Source: Thiobacillus sp. (lineage in GTDB: Bacteria > Pseudomonadota > Gammaproteobacteria > Burkholderiales > Thiobacillaceae). Taken from it: a stretch of DNA of 12,498 nucleotides. This document shows positions 5,946 to 12,498 of the stretch, one piece after another. The DNA lies in assembly GCA_018780025.1 (NCBI GenBank), contig JADMKH010000291.1, forward strand, positions 1-12,498, read 5' to 3'. Position numbers and translations under genes: made by a program. Position 1 is the stretch's first letter; each line of letters starts with the position of its first letter. Below the pieces are notes generated by a model. It was not told the DNA's origin. It did no database searches and was given only the letters and a program-made list of their open reading frames with translations.

Positions 5946-7308
5946 ATACTTCGGCACCGATGGGGTGCGGGGCAAGGTGGGCGTATCGCCGATTACCCCG
6001 GAATTTGTCATGCGCCTGGGTTACGCGGCGGGTCAGGTGCTGGTGGCTGATCGCGGCAGTTTGCCGCCCAACCAGCATCCCACCGTGTTGATCGGCAAGG
6101 ACACGCGCATTTCCGGCTACATGCTGGAAGCCGCAATGGAGGCCGGTTTTACGGCTGCGGGTGTGAACGTGCTGATGACCGGGCCGATGCCGACGCCGGC
6201 CGTGGCGTACCTGACGCGCGCACTGCGCCTGCAGGCGGGGGTGGTGATCTCAGCCTCGCATAACCCGTTTGAGGACAACGGCATCAAGTTTTTTTCGTCG
6301 AATGGCCAGAAACTTCCCGACACTATGGAAGAAGCCATCGAAGCGCGGCTGGACCACCCGATTGTCACTGTTGAAGCACGCCAGTTGGGGCGTGCGCGCC
6401 GGATCGAAGATGCGGCGGCGCGTTATATCGAGTTCTGCAAAAGCACCTTTCCCAACCACCTCGACCTGCGCGGGATGCGCATCGTAGTGGATTGCGCACA
6501 TGGCGCGACCTATCATATTGCACCGCACGTTCTGCATGAACTGGGCGCGGAGGTGATTGCGGTCGGCAATACACCGGATGGCTTCAATATCAATGACCAA
6601 TGCGGGGCAACCCACACCAAGTCGCTTTCCGACGCGGTGCGCGAACATCGGGCAGATCTGGGCATTGCGCTGGACGGCGACGGCGATCGCTTGATGATGT
6701 CCGATGCGCAGGGCCGGATTTATGACGGCGACGAACTGGTTTATGTGATTGCGCGCCACCGCATCCAGACTGGCTACATGAAAGGGGGGGTGGTAGGGAC
6801 CCTGATGACCAATCTTGGGACTGAGCATGCGCTTGGCCGGATTGATATTCCTTTTGAGCGCGCCAAGGTAGGGGATCGCTATGTGATGGAGCGCTTGCAT
6901 GCCAATGGCTGGACGCTCGGTGGCGAAACGTCGGGCCATATATTGTGCCTGGACAAGCACACGACCGGTGACGGCATCGTGTCAGCGCTACAGGTGCTAC
7001 GTGCACTGCGTGAAAGCGGAGAAACACTTGAGGCGTGTACGTCCGACCTTGAAACTTACCCCCAGGTCATGATCAACGTGCCGGTAAATAAAGGCTTCAA
7101 ACTGGATGCCTCGCCTGCGGTAGGCGTTTCAACCACGGAAGCGGAGGCGGCCCTGCATGGTACGGGCCGGGTTGTCCTGCGTGCGTCGGGCACAGAGCCT
7201 TTGATCCGGGTGATGGTTGAGGGCAGGGACGCCGTGCTCGTTCGTGAAACGGCAGAGAAAATCGCCGCAGCCGTAAGGGCGGCAGCTGCGGGTGGGTTGA
7301 TTTCCTGA
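5935..7308 (+). CDS. glmM: Phosphoglucosamine mutase
   Basis: GlmM interconverts glucosamine-6-phosphate and glucosamine-1-phosphate on the way to UDP-GlcNAc, needed for peptidoglycan and lipopolysaccharide. The 457-residue protein (E. coli 445) begins MGRKYFGTDGVRG. It has the phosphoserine loop ISASHNPFEDNG with catalytic S108, the magnesium loop DGDGDR (247-252), the sugar-binding GETSGH (330-335) and the C-terminal phosphate-binding RASGTEPLIRVM (416-427). The catalytic serine must be phosphorylated for activity in this family. The gene overlaps the folP stop by 11 bases, with GGAGG at 5921-5925, so the two are probably one transcriptional unit. The 84 bases after it carry the Pho-type promoter of pstS and no obvious terminator. 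Confidence 0.97.
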   Translation: MGRKYFGTDGVRGKVGVSPITPEFVMRLGYAAGQVLVADRGSLPPNQHPTVLIGKDTRISGYMLEAAMEAGFTAAGVNVLMTGPMPTPAVAYLTRALRLQAGVVISASHNPFEDNGIKFFSSNGQKLPDTMEEAIEARLDHPIVTVEARQLGRARRIEDAAARYIEFCKSTFPNHLDLRGMRIVVDCAHGATYHIAPHVLHELGAEVIAVGNTPDGFNINDQCGATHTKSLSDAVREHRADLGIALDGDGDRLMMSDAQGRIYDGDELVYVIARHRIQTGYMKGGVVGTLMTNLGTEHALGRIDIPFERAKVGDRYVMERLHANGWTLGGETSGHILCLDKHTTGDGIVSALQVLRALRESGETLEACTSDLETYPQVMINVPVNKGFKLDASPAVGVSTTEAEAALHGTGRVVLRASGTEPLIRVMVEGRDAVLVRETAEKIAAAVRAAAAGGLIS

Positions 7309-7309
7309 C

Positions 7310-7327
7310 CTAAAATAAAACTGTAAT
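7310..7327 (+). promoter_or_regulatory. Pho box (PhoB binding site) upstream of pstS
   Basis: CTAAAATAAAACTGTAAT matches 14 of 18 positions of the E. coli-type Pho box (two CTGTCAT-like 7-mers spaced by 4 A/T bases). The downstream half CTGTAAT is the better one, and the A-rich spacer is exact. It starts 2 bases after the glmM stop and ends 10 bases before a -10-like hexamer, the arrangement known for PhoB-activated promoters, where the box replaces the -35. Confidence 0.72.
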
Positions 7328-7337
7328 ATTCTCCCGT

Positions 7338-7343
7338 TAGTAT
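7338..7343 (+). promoter_or_regulatory. Putative -10 of the pstS promoter
   Basis: TAGTAT matches 4 of 6 bases of TATAAT and lies exactly 10 bases after the Pho box. Transcription would begin near 7350, giving a leader of about 43 bases before the pstS ATG at 7393. The call depends mainly on spacing from the Pho box. Confidence 0.5.
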
Positions 7344-7392
7344 GTCGATGTCGCCCCTGGGGCAACGTCAACTTATTACCGGAGATACTAAT

Positions 7393-8412
7393 ATGCGTAC
7401 ATTCAACAAAATGGTTCTGGGCACTGTGGCTACGGCTGCGGGTCTGGTTTTCTCGGTTAGCGCCCTGGCAGCTGATATCACCGGTGCGGGCGCAACTTTC
7501 CCCTACGCTGTTTACACCAAGTGGGCGGAGGCTTATCAGGCCGCTACTGGCAACAAGGTTAATTACCAGGGCATCGGTTCGTCGGGTGGCGTCAAGCAGA
7601 TCAAGGCCAAGACCGTCGATTTCGGCGGAACCGATGCGCCGGTCAAGGAAGAAGACCTTGATGCTGCGGGCCTGGTCCAGGTACCGACCGTGATGGGGGG
7701 CGTTACCATCGTTATCAACGTCCCGGGTATGGGGTCCGGCAAGCTGAAGCTGGACGGCAACGCTGCTGCCGACATCTTCCGCGGCGCGATTACCAAGTGG
7801 AATGATCCCGCCATTGCCAGGTTGAACCCCGGCGTCAGCCTGCCGGATCTTGCGATCACTGTGTCGCACCGTTCGGATGGTTCCGGCACCACCTATGCTT
7901 TCACTCATTATCTGGCCAAACAGTCGCTGGCATTCAAACGTGACGTTGGTGCGGGTAACACGGTAAACTGGCCGGCTAACGCGGTGGGCGGCAAAGGCAA
8001 TCCGGGTGTGGCTGCCAACGTGCAGAAGATCAAGGGTGCAATTGGTTATGTGGATATCGCCGACGCGACGATCAATAAAATGAACTTCGTTGCGCTGAAG
8101 AACCGTGCCGGCAACTATATCGTGCCGAATCAGGGGGCAGTGGCGGACGCAGCCGCTGGCGCCAACTTCAAGATCAAGGGCATGGCCCCCGACCTGCTGG
8201 ACCAGGTGCACAAGAACGCCTGGCCCATCACCACGGCCACCTATATGCTGGCGTATGAAAAAGGCACCGATGCAGGCAAACAAAAAGGCGTCGTGGATTT
8301 CTTCACGTGGTCGCTGAATAATGGCCAGAAAATGGCTGAAGAGCTGGGTTTTGTTGCACTGCCCGCCAGCGTCGTGAAGATGGTCGAAGCCGAGATGAAG
8401 AACATCAAGTAA
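7393..8412 (+). CDS. pstS: Periplasmic phosphate-binding protein PstS
   Basis: PstS captures inorganic phosphate in the periplasm and delivers it to the PstCA channel. The ATG at 7393 has GGAG at 7381-7384 and gives a 339-residue precursor. A Sec signal peptide is clear: N-terminal R2 and K6, a hydrophobic core, and cleavage after ALA at residue 26 (SVSALA|AD). The mature protein starts ADITGAGATFPYAVYTKWAEAYQ and has the phosphate-contact motifs GSSGGVKQI, DFGGTDAPV and RSDGSGTTYAFTHYL, followed by GAIGYVDIADA, all closely matching E. coli PstS. There is no lipobox cysteine, so it should be a soluble periplasmic protein. It is first in pstSCAB, preceded by a Pho box and followed by two strong hairpins before pstC, an arrangement that would allow much higher PstS than PstC output. 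Confidence 0.97.
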   Translation: MRTFNKMVLGTVATAAGLVFSVSALAADITGAGATFPYAVYTKWAEAYQAATGNKVNYQGIGSSGGVKQIKAKTVDFGGTDAPVKEEDLDAAGLVQVPTVMGGVTIVINVPGMGSGKLKLDGNAAADIFRGAITKWNDPAIARLNPGVSLPDLAITVSHRSDGSGTTYAFTHYLAKQSLAFKRDVGAGNTVNWPANAVGGKGNPGVAANVQKIKGAIGYVDIADATINKMNFVALKNRAGNYIVPNQGAVADAAAGANFKIKGMAPDLLDQVHKNAWPITTATYMLAYEKGTDAGKQKGVVDFFTWSLNNGQKMAEELGFVALPASVVKMVEAEMKNIK

Positions 8413-8441
8413 GCTGTCCGGATTGAACTGACTTGAACCTG

Positions 8442-8467
8442 GCCGGAGGCGGCGTATTGCCTCCGGC
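8442..8467 (+). promoter_or_regulatory. Hairpin 1 between pstS and pstC
   Basis: A perfect 9-base GC-rich stem pairs GCCGGAGGC (8442-8450) with GCCTCCGGC (8459-8467) around an 8-base loop. No T-run follows, so it is not a standard intrinsic terminator. It begins 30 bases after the pstS stop, suited to protecting the pstS mRNA 3' end or reducing read-through. Confidence 0.65.
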
Positions 8468-8472
8468 GCTCC

Positions 8473-8508
8473 GCGAAAGCAGCTGTCTCCTGTGACGGCT
8501 GCTTTCGC
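8473..8508 (+). promoter_or_regulatory. Hairpin 2 between pstS and pstC
   Basis: Arms at 8473-8487 (GCGAAAGCAGCTGTC) and 8494-8508 (GACGGCTGCTTTCGC) pair over 15 positions, with a single G-T pair, around the 6-base loop TCCTGT. The flanking bases after it are A-rich rather than T-rich. It starts 5 bases after hairpin 1, and the pair together fill most of the 127-base pstS-pstC gap. Such stable structure is unlikely by chance and probably affects RNA processing or stability. Confidence 0.68.
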
Positions 8509-8539
8509 AGATTAAAATCAAACAAATAGGCACACAATT

Positions 8540-9517
8540 TTGAGCGAGCCCAGCGCATCCGCCGGAATCGATCTGCATGCCCAGCAGGTCCGAAAATTCT
8601 GGCTGCAAGACAAGATTTTTCATCACGCTACCCAGTTGTTCGCGTTTGTCGTCCTGGCGGCTCTGGTGGGCATCCTGGTGTCGCTCACCATCGAAGCCTG
8701 GCCCAGTCTCAAGGCTTTCGGCCCCGCTTTTCTCTGGACCAATATCTGGAGCGTGCCGGACGACGAGTTCGGCGCACTGGCCGCCATTTATGGCACCGTG
8801 GTGACTTCTGTGCTGGCACTGCTGATTGCAGTGCCGATCAGTTTCGGCATTGCACTGTTTTTGACTGAAACCTGCCCGGTGTGGCTGCGCCGCCCATTGG
8901 GTACCGCGATTGAATTGCTGGCAGGCATCCCCTCCATCGTGTACGGCATCTGGGGCCTGTTTGTGTTTGCGCCGCTGTTTGCCGAGTACATCCAGCCGCC
9001 CTTGCAGAATCTGTTGGGCGATGTGCCGGTCATTGGCGGCTGGTTTTCGGGACCGCCGATCGGGGTGGGTATCCTCACCGCCAGTATCGTGCTGTCGATG
9101 ATGGTCATCCCGTTTATTGCATCCGTCATGCGCGATGTATTCGAAACCGTGCCGGATGTGCTGAGGGAGTCGGCTTATGCCGTTGGCTGCACCACCTGGG
9201 AAGTCGTGCGCAATGTCGTGTTGCCTTATACGCGTGTAGGTGTCATCGGCGGCATCATGCTGGGCCTGGGACGCGCGCTGGGCGAGACCATGGCCGTCAC
9301 CTTCGTGATTGGCAATGCCAACCGCATCAACGGCAGCCTGTTCGCGCCCGGCACCTCGATCGCCTCCACCCTGGCCAACGAATTCGGCGAAGCCGATCCC
9401 GGGCTGCACATCGCGTCCCTGTTCGAGTTGGGCCTGGTGCTGTTCATTATCACGTTTGTCGTGCTGGCGATTTCGCGCTGGCTCATCAGCCGCAGCATGG
9501 GCTCCGAAGGCTTGTAA
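8540..9517 (+). CDS. pstC: Phosphate ABC transporter permease PstC
   Basis: PstC is one of the two membrane subunits of the phosphate importer. The 325-residue protein (E. coli 319) has about six membrane helices, with clear ones near residues 32-52, 82-108, 125-145, 175-195, 233-258 and 293-313. The cytoplasmic EAA loop that docks onto PstB is ESAYAVGCTTWEVVRNVVLP (about 210-229), followed by GRALGETMAVTFVIGN, a strong PstC signature. The start is taken as TTG at 8540 because no ATG or GTG in frame precedes the first helix; only a weak AGG (8528-8530) lies upstream, so translation may be inefficient. pstA follows after 8 bases. Two hairpins precede the gene. Confidence 0.94.
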   Translation: MSEPSASAGIDLHAQQVRKFWLQDKIFHHATQLFAFVVLAALVGILVSLTIEAWPSLKAFGPAFLWTNIWSVPDDEFGALAAIYGTVVTSVLALLIAVPISFGIALFLTETCPVWLRRPLGTAIELLAGIPSIVYGIWGLFVFAPLFAEYIQPPLQNLLGDVPVIGGWFSGPPIGVGILTASIVLSMMVIPFIASVMRDVFETVPDVLRESAYAVGCTTWEVVRNVVLPYTRVGVIGGIMLGLGRALGETMAVTFVIGNANRINGSLFAPGTSIASTLANEFGEADPGLHIASLFELGLVLFIITFVVLAISRWLISRSMGSEGL

Positions 9518-9525
9518 GGCGTCCT

Positions 9526-10368
9526 ATGACTTTGTATAACCGTCGAATCTGGCGCAATCGCATCGGCATCTCCCTGTCCATGCTTGCAATGAGCCTGGGT
9601 CTGATCGCACTGATGTGGATCTTGTGGACGCTGTTCTCCAAGGGCTTTGCCGCGTTGAGTCTGGACCTCTTCACCCAGGATACGCCGGCGCCCGGTTCTG
9701 ACGGCGGCGGTCTGCGCAATGCCATTGTCGGCAGCGGCCTGATTCTGTTTTTTTCGATGCTGATCTCGACGCCGATCGGCATTCTGGCCGGCATTTATCT
9801 GGCCGAGTATGGCCGCGTTTCGAAATTTGCATCCTTCACCCGCTTCATGACCGACATCATGCTGTCGGCACCCTCCATCGTCATCGGCCTGTTCGTGTAT
9901 GCGCTGTTTGTGGTGACCACGGGCGGATTCTCCGGTTGGGCAGGCTCGCTGGCACTGGCGTTGATCGCCATTCCGGTGGTGGTGCGCACCACCGAAAACA
10001 TGCTGAAGCTGGTGCCGACCAGCCTGCGCGAAGCGGCCTTCGCGGTGGGCGCGCCGCGCTGGCAGGTGTCGCTCAAGGTGACGCTGCGTGCGGTCAAGTC
10101 GGGCGTGGTGACCGGTGTGCTGCTGGCGATGGCGCGCATCACCGGCGAGACCGCGCCGCTGCTGTTCACCGCGCTGAACAACCAGTTCTTCAGCACCAAC
10201 ATGGCGGAACCCATGGGCAACCTGCCGGTGGTGATCTTCCAGTTTGCATTGAGCCCGTATGAGAACTGGGTCAACCTGGCTTGGGGCGGCGCGCTGTTGA
10301 TTGCCTTGCTGGTGCTGGCGGTCAACATCGGTGTGCGCGTCGTTTTCCGCAACAAAGTCAAACATTAA
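9526..10368 (+). CDS. pstA: Phosphate ABC transporter permease PstA
   Basis: PstA is the second membrane subunit and pairs with PstC to form the phosphate pathway. The 280-residue protein has about six hydrophobic segments (for example near 15-37, 65-92, 112-132, 139-154, 192-212 and 252-272). Its EAA loop is EAAFAVGAPRWQVSLKVTLR (169-188), followed by MARITGETAPLLFTA, the PstA counterpart of the PstC GETMAV motif. The N-terminus NRRIWRNRIG is positively charged before helix 1, consistent with the inside-positive rule. The ATG at 9526 has AAGG at 9516-9519 overlapping the pstC stop, which suggests coupled translation. pstB begins 18 bases after its stop. Confidence 0.96.
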   Translation: MTLYNRRIWRNRIGISLSMLAMSLGLIALMWILWTLFSKGFAALSLDLFTQDTPAPGSDGGGLRNAIVGSGLILFFSMLISTPIGILAGIYLAEYGRVSKFASFTRFMTDIMLSAPSIVIGLFVYALFVVTTGGFSGWAGSLALALIAIPVVVRTTENMLKLVPTSLREAAFAVGAPRWQVSLKVTLRAVKSGVVTGVLLAMARITGETAPLLFTALNNQFFSTNMAEPMGNLPVVIFQFALSPYENWVNLAWGGALLIALLVLAVNIGVRVVFRNKVKH

Positions 10369-10386
10369 TTTCCCCGGAATTTCACC

Positions 10387-11169
10387 ATGCCCGATCAAGC
10401 CATGCCAACCGGCGAAAATGCTGCCTTGCAGGTCCGCAACCTGGATTTCTTCTACGGTGATTTCAAAGGCCTCAACAACGTCAATCTGGACATCGCCCAC
10501 AAAAAGGTGACGGCTTTCATTGGGCCGTCCGGCTGCGGTAAATCCACCCTGTTACGCACTTTCAACCGCATGTATGACCTCTATCCCGGGCAGCGCGCCG
10601 AGGGCCAGATACTGTTCCACGGCAAGAACCTGCTCGACAAGACCCAGGACGTGAACCTGGTGCGCGCCAAGATCGGCATGGTGTTCCAGAAACCAACGCC
10701 GTTTCCGATGACGATTTACGAGAACATTGCGTTCGGCGTGCGGCTGTACGAGCGCATGTCGAAGAGTGCAATGGACGACCGGGTTGAATGGGCGCTTAAA
10801 AAAGCCGCACTGTGGGGCGAAGTGAAGGACAAGCTGCAACAGAACGGCCTGTCGCTTTCCGGTGGACAGCAGCAACGTCTGTGCATTGCGCGTGCGGTCG
10901 CGGTCAAACCCGAGATTGTGCTGCTGGATGAGCCGACCTCGGCGCTGGACCCCATTTCCACCGCCAAGATCGAAGAACTTATCAACGAGCTCAAAAGCGA
11001 TTACACAATCGCCATCGTGACCCACAACATGCAGCAGGCCGCGCGGATATCCGACTTCACCGCGTTCATGTATCTGGGTGAGCTCATCGAGTTCAACGAA
11101 ACCGGAACCATCTTCATGCGGCCGGGAAAGAAGCAGACGGAAGACTATATTACGGGCCGTTTCGGCTGA
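10387..11169 (+). CDS. pstB: Phosphate ABC transporter ATP-binding protein PstB
   Basis: PstB is the ATPase that powers phosphate import; in many bacteria it also takes part in phosphate signalling with PhoU and PhoR. The 260-residue protein has Walker A GPSGCGKST (46-54), Q-loop Q101 in MVFQKPTPFPM, signature LSGGQQQR (157-164), Walker B IVLLDEPTSALDP (from 177) and H-loop H213 in VTHNM. The stretch QKPTPFPMTIYENI is typical of PstB rather than other ABC ATPases. The ATG at 10387 has only a weak CCGGAA leader; an in-frame ATG at 10402 is an alternative start. It closes the pst cluster: no phoU follows, and tpiA begins 72 bases later from its own promoter. Confidence 0.97.
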   Translation: MPDQAMPTGENAALQVRNLDFFYGDFKGLNNVNLDIAHKKVTAFIGPSGCGKSTLLRTFNRMYDLYPGQRAEGQILFHGKNLLDKTQDVNLVRAKIGMVFQKPTPFPMTIYENIAFGVRLYERMSKSAMDDRVEWALKKAALWGEVKDKLQQNGLSLSGGQQQRLCIARAVAVKPEIVLLDEPTSALDPISTAKIEELINELKSDYTIAIVTHNMQQAARISDFTAFMYLGELIEFNETGTIFMRPGKKQTEDYITGRFG

Positions 11170-11186
11170 TTTCTCGCGAGTGGCGG

Positions 11187-11215
11187 TTGACCGCCCGGCG
11201 CGTAGCGCTTACCAT
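11187..11215 (+). promoter_or_regulatory. Sigma70-type promoter for tpiA
   Basis: TTGACC (11187-11192, 5 of 6 matching TTGACA) and TACCAT (11210-11215, 4 of 6 matching TATAAT) are separated by an optimal 17 bases. Transcription would start near 11222, about 20 bases before the tpiA ATG. A small hairpin (GGCGG 11182-11186, TTGA loop, CCGCC 11191-11195) overlaps the -35; with no T-run it is unlikely to be the pstB terminator. Confidence 0.6.
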
Positions 11216-11241
11216 CGCGCACTTTTGTTTGGCAGACTCCC

Positions 11242-11988
11242 ATGCGCAAAAAACTAGTAGCCGGTAACTGGAAAATGCACGGCAGCCTGGCTGAAAATGC
11301 CGCGTTGCTGGCCGCGCTCAAACCCGCATTGGCCGGAATTGATGCCGTGGTGTGTGTGCCGTTTCCCTATCTGGCTCAAGCGCAGGCTGAGCTCGCCGGT
11401 TCTACGATTGCCTGGGGTGCGCAGAACCTGTCGGAGCAGGCCAAGGGTGCATTCACCGGCGAAGTCTCCGCCGCCATGCTGCTCGACTTTGGCTGCACCT
11501 ACGTCATCGTAGGGCATTCGGAGCGGCGTAGCCTGTACGGCGAGTCTGACGCGCTGGTGGCGAGTAAGTACATGGCTGCCCAGGCTGCGGGTTTGAAGCC
11601 TATTCTGTGTGTGGGTGAGTCCCTGGATGAACGTGAGTCGGGCGTAACCGAGGCCGTGGTTGCGCGTCAGCTCGATGCTGTGATCAATGCTGCAGGGATT
11701 GCGTCGTTGATGAACGCTGTGCTGGCCTACGAGCCCGTGTGGGCAATAGGCACCGGGAAAACCGCTTCTCCCGAGCAGGCGCAGGCGGTGCACGCGTTCA
11801 TCCGCAACAAGATTGCAGCACTGGATCCCGCTGTGGCAGATCAGCTGGTGATTCAATATGGGGGTAGCGTAAAAGCTGCGAATGCGTCAGAATTAATGGC
11901 TAAGCCGGATATTGATGGCGGCCTGATTGGCGGAGCGTCGTTGGTTGCCGAAGAGTTTGTGGCTATTTGCCGGGCAGCTGCCAAGTAA
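11242..11988 (+). CDS. tpiA: Triosephosphate isomerase
   Basis: TpiA interconverts dihydroxyacetone phosphate and glyceraldehyde-3-phosphate in glycolysis and gluconeogenesis. The 248-residue TIM barrel has all active-site residues: N9 and K11 in AGNWKMHG, the electrophile H92 in IVGHSERR and the base E164 in AYEPVWAIGTG. The phosphate-gripping loop follows E164, with GGSV (207-210) and GLIGGASL (227-234) completing the phosphate site. The ATG at 11242 gives the standard family start; the Shine-Dalgarno site is poor. A promoter at 11187-11215 separates it from pstB. The stop codon lies in a 16-base tandem duplication that leads into secG. Confidence 0.97.
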   Translation: MRKKLVAGNWKMHGSLAENAALLAALKPALAGIDAVVCVPFPYLAQAQAELAGSTIAWGAQNLSEQAKGAFTGEVSAAMLLDFGCTYVIVGHSERRSLYGESDALVASKYMAAQAAGLKPILCVGESLDERESGVTEAVVARQLDAVINAAGIASLMNAVLAYEPVWAIGTGKTASPEQAQAVHAFIRNKIAALDPAVADQLVIQYGGSVKAANASELMAKPDIDGGLIGGASLVAEEFVAICRAAAK

Positions 11989-12012
11989 GAGTCAAACCGA
12001 GTAAGAGTCAAA
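11984..12012 (+). repeat. Short tandem repeat across the tpiA stop and secG leader
   Basis: AGTAAGAGTCAAA occurs at 11984-11996 and again at 12000-12012, a 16-base period with CCG between. The first copy contains the tpiA TAA; the second supplies TAAGAG about 8 bases before the secG ATG, the only plausible ribosome binding site. The exact 13-base match indicates a tandem duplication. Confidence 0.85.
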
Positions 12013-12015
12013 ATT

Positions 12016-12372
12016 ATGGAATCACTGGTTTGGGTTGTTCATATTATTGTTGCCATTTCGGTGATTGCACTGGTTTTGCTGCAACACGGAAAAGGCGCGG
12101 ATATGGGTGCGGCATTTGGCGGCGGTTCGGCGGGAAGCCTTTTTGGCTCTACCGGTTCGGCCAATTTTTTGAGCCGTAGTACCGCTGTTCTGGCCACGAT
12201 GTTTTTTCTGACAAGCTTGACCCTGGCCTATTTTGGCCTGCAGGAGCACAAGTCGAAAAGTGTGCTGGACCGGACGACAGTACCTGTGAGTTCAACAACG
12301 CAACCTGCGGCACCTCAGCAACAGGTTCCGGGTCAGAACACCGGCTCAAAAGCAGGCGATATTCCGCAGTAA
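12016..12372 (+). CDS. secG: Protein-export membrane protein SecG
   Basis: SecG is the small accessory subunit of the SecYEG translocon and helps SecA-driven export. The 118-residue protein has two membrane helices (about 4-22 and 57-74) joined by the conserved loop LLQHGKGADMGAAFGGGSAG and SLFGSTGSANFLSRSTA. After helix 2 the tail is low in complexity and rich in Q, P, S and T, as in many proteobacterial SecG proteins. The ATG at 12016 lies 27 bases after the tpiA stop, and the only ribosome-site candidate is the duplicated TAAGAG. The tRNA-Leu gene begins 78 bases downstream with no terminator visible between, so secG and the tRNA may share a transcript. Confidence 0.95.
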   Translation: MESLVWVVHIIVAISVIALVLLQHGKGADMGAAFGGGSAGSLFGSTGSANFLSRSTAVLATMFFLTSLTLAYFGLQEHKSKSVLDRTTVPVSSTTQPAAPQQQVPGQNTGSKAGDIPQ

Positions 12373-12391
12373 ATCCGCAGTAACGCAGTAA
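12364..12391 (+). repeat. Short tandem repeat across the secG stop
   Basis: CCGCAGTAA occurs at 12364-12372 and 12375-12383, and CGCAGTAA again at 12384-12391. The first copy ends with the secG TAA stop, so the stop-containing segment appears about three times in a row, with the later TAA triplets in different frames. Confidence 0.8.
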
Positions 12392-12450
12392 AAGTAATAC
12401 ATGGCAGGGCGCGCAATGCGTCCGGCTATTCAAGGTGTTCAAGCGCTTTG

Positions 12451-12498
12451 GCCGACGTGGTGGAATTGGTAGACACGCTATCTTGAGGGGGTAGTGAC
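12451..12498 (+). tRNA. tRNA-Leu (anticodon GAG), 5' part, cut by window edge
   Basis: The 48 bases visible start GCCGACG (acceptor arm), followed by TGGTGGAATTGGTAGACACGC, the D-arm region shared by bacterial leucine tRNAs. The anticodon stem pairs CTATC (12478-12482) with GGTAG (12490-12494), including one T-G pair, around loop TTGAGGG; the anticodon GAG is at 12485-12487 and reads CUC/CUU leucine codons. The long variable arm, T arm and 3' end are outside the window. Position after secG is a common betaproteobacterial arrangement, usually followed by nuoA. Confidence 0.93.

Noticed and set aside
7353..7363. GCCCCTGGGGC palindrome in the pstS leader
   Set aside because: The stem is only 4 bases with a 3-base loop and no T-run; it may be incidental and supports neither a terminator nor a riboswitch.
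7129..8283. Long open frame on the minus strand opposite glmM and pstS (384 codons)
   Set aside because: It lies wholly antisense to well-conserved genes, has low-complexity composition without recognisable motifs, and is expected from GC-rich codon bias.
9226..10500. Long open frame on the minus strand opposite pstC, pstA and pstB (424 codons)
   Set aside because: It is antisense across three conserved genes, very rich in H, Q, R and G, and has no domain signature; a compositional shadow.
12373..12450. Possible separate promoter for tRNA-Leu (TAATAC, CTATTC)
   Set aside because: No -35/-10 pair with acceptable spacing was found; read-through from secG is simpler.
1..12498. Search for CRISPR arrays, insertion sequences, prophage, toxin-antitoxin or defence genes
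   Set aside because: No spaced repeat array, transposase, integrase or accessory gene was seen; every gene is a conserved housekeeping or transport gene.

Overview
This window is a piece of a betaproteobacterial core chromosome. The GC-rich coding, the protein sequences and the gene order carB-greA-DUF4149-yhbY-rlmE-ftsH-folP-glmM-pstSCAB-tpiA-secG-tRNA-Leu all fit Betaproteobacteria. The tpiA-secG-tRNA-Leu end is the usual lead-in to a nuo (complex I) operon, which would begin just past the window. A lineage such as Nitrosomonadales is plausible, but I cannot assign a genus from the sequence alone. There are 14 protein genes and one partial tRNA, packed tightly, with no gene-free stretch over 130 bases. 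I see no mobile element, CRISPR array, phage gene, toxin-antitoxin pair or defence system.

Layout. Bases 1-2052 hold the 3' part of carB (pyrimidine/arginine precursor synthesis), greA (transcript cleavage factor) and a small DUF4149 membrane protein, all forward and closely spaced. yhbY (ribosome assembly) runs in reverse at 2081-2377 and diverges from rlmE. rlmE (23S rRNA 2'-O-methyltransferase) and ftsH (membrane AAA+ protease) form the familiar rlmE-ftsH pair, followed by folP and glmM, which overlap by 11 bases. From 7393 comes pstSCAB, the high-affinity phosphate ABC importer, behind a good PhoB-type box. tpiA has its own sigma70-like promoter and is followed by secG and the 5' part of a tRNA-Leu(GAG).

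Most notable points. (1) ftsH is frameshifted about 50 codons before its expected end. The conserved C-terminal tail is intact but out of frame downstream, and the lesion looks like a 5-base loss at a short direct repeat (real or an assembly error). (2) A Pho box, 10-base spacer and -10 stand in front of pstS, and two strong hairpins lie between pstS and pstC, suggesting phosphate-starvation induction with uneven expression along the operon. (3) Short tandem duplications overlap the stop codons of both tpiA and secG. (4) A terminator-like hairpin after ftsH runs its T-tract straight into the folP start codon. (5) No phoU or phoBR follows pstB. I found no convincing new biological system; this is a mostly ordinary housekeeping region with several small regulatory and mutational curiosities.
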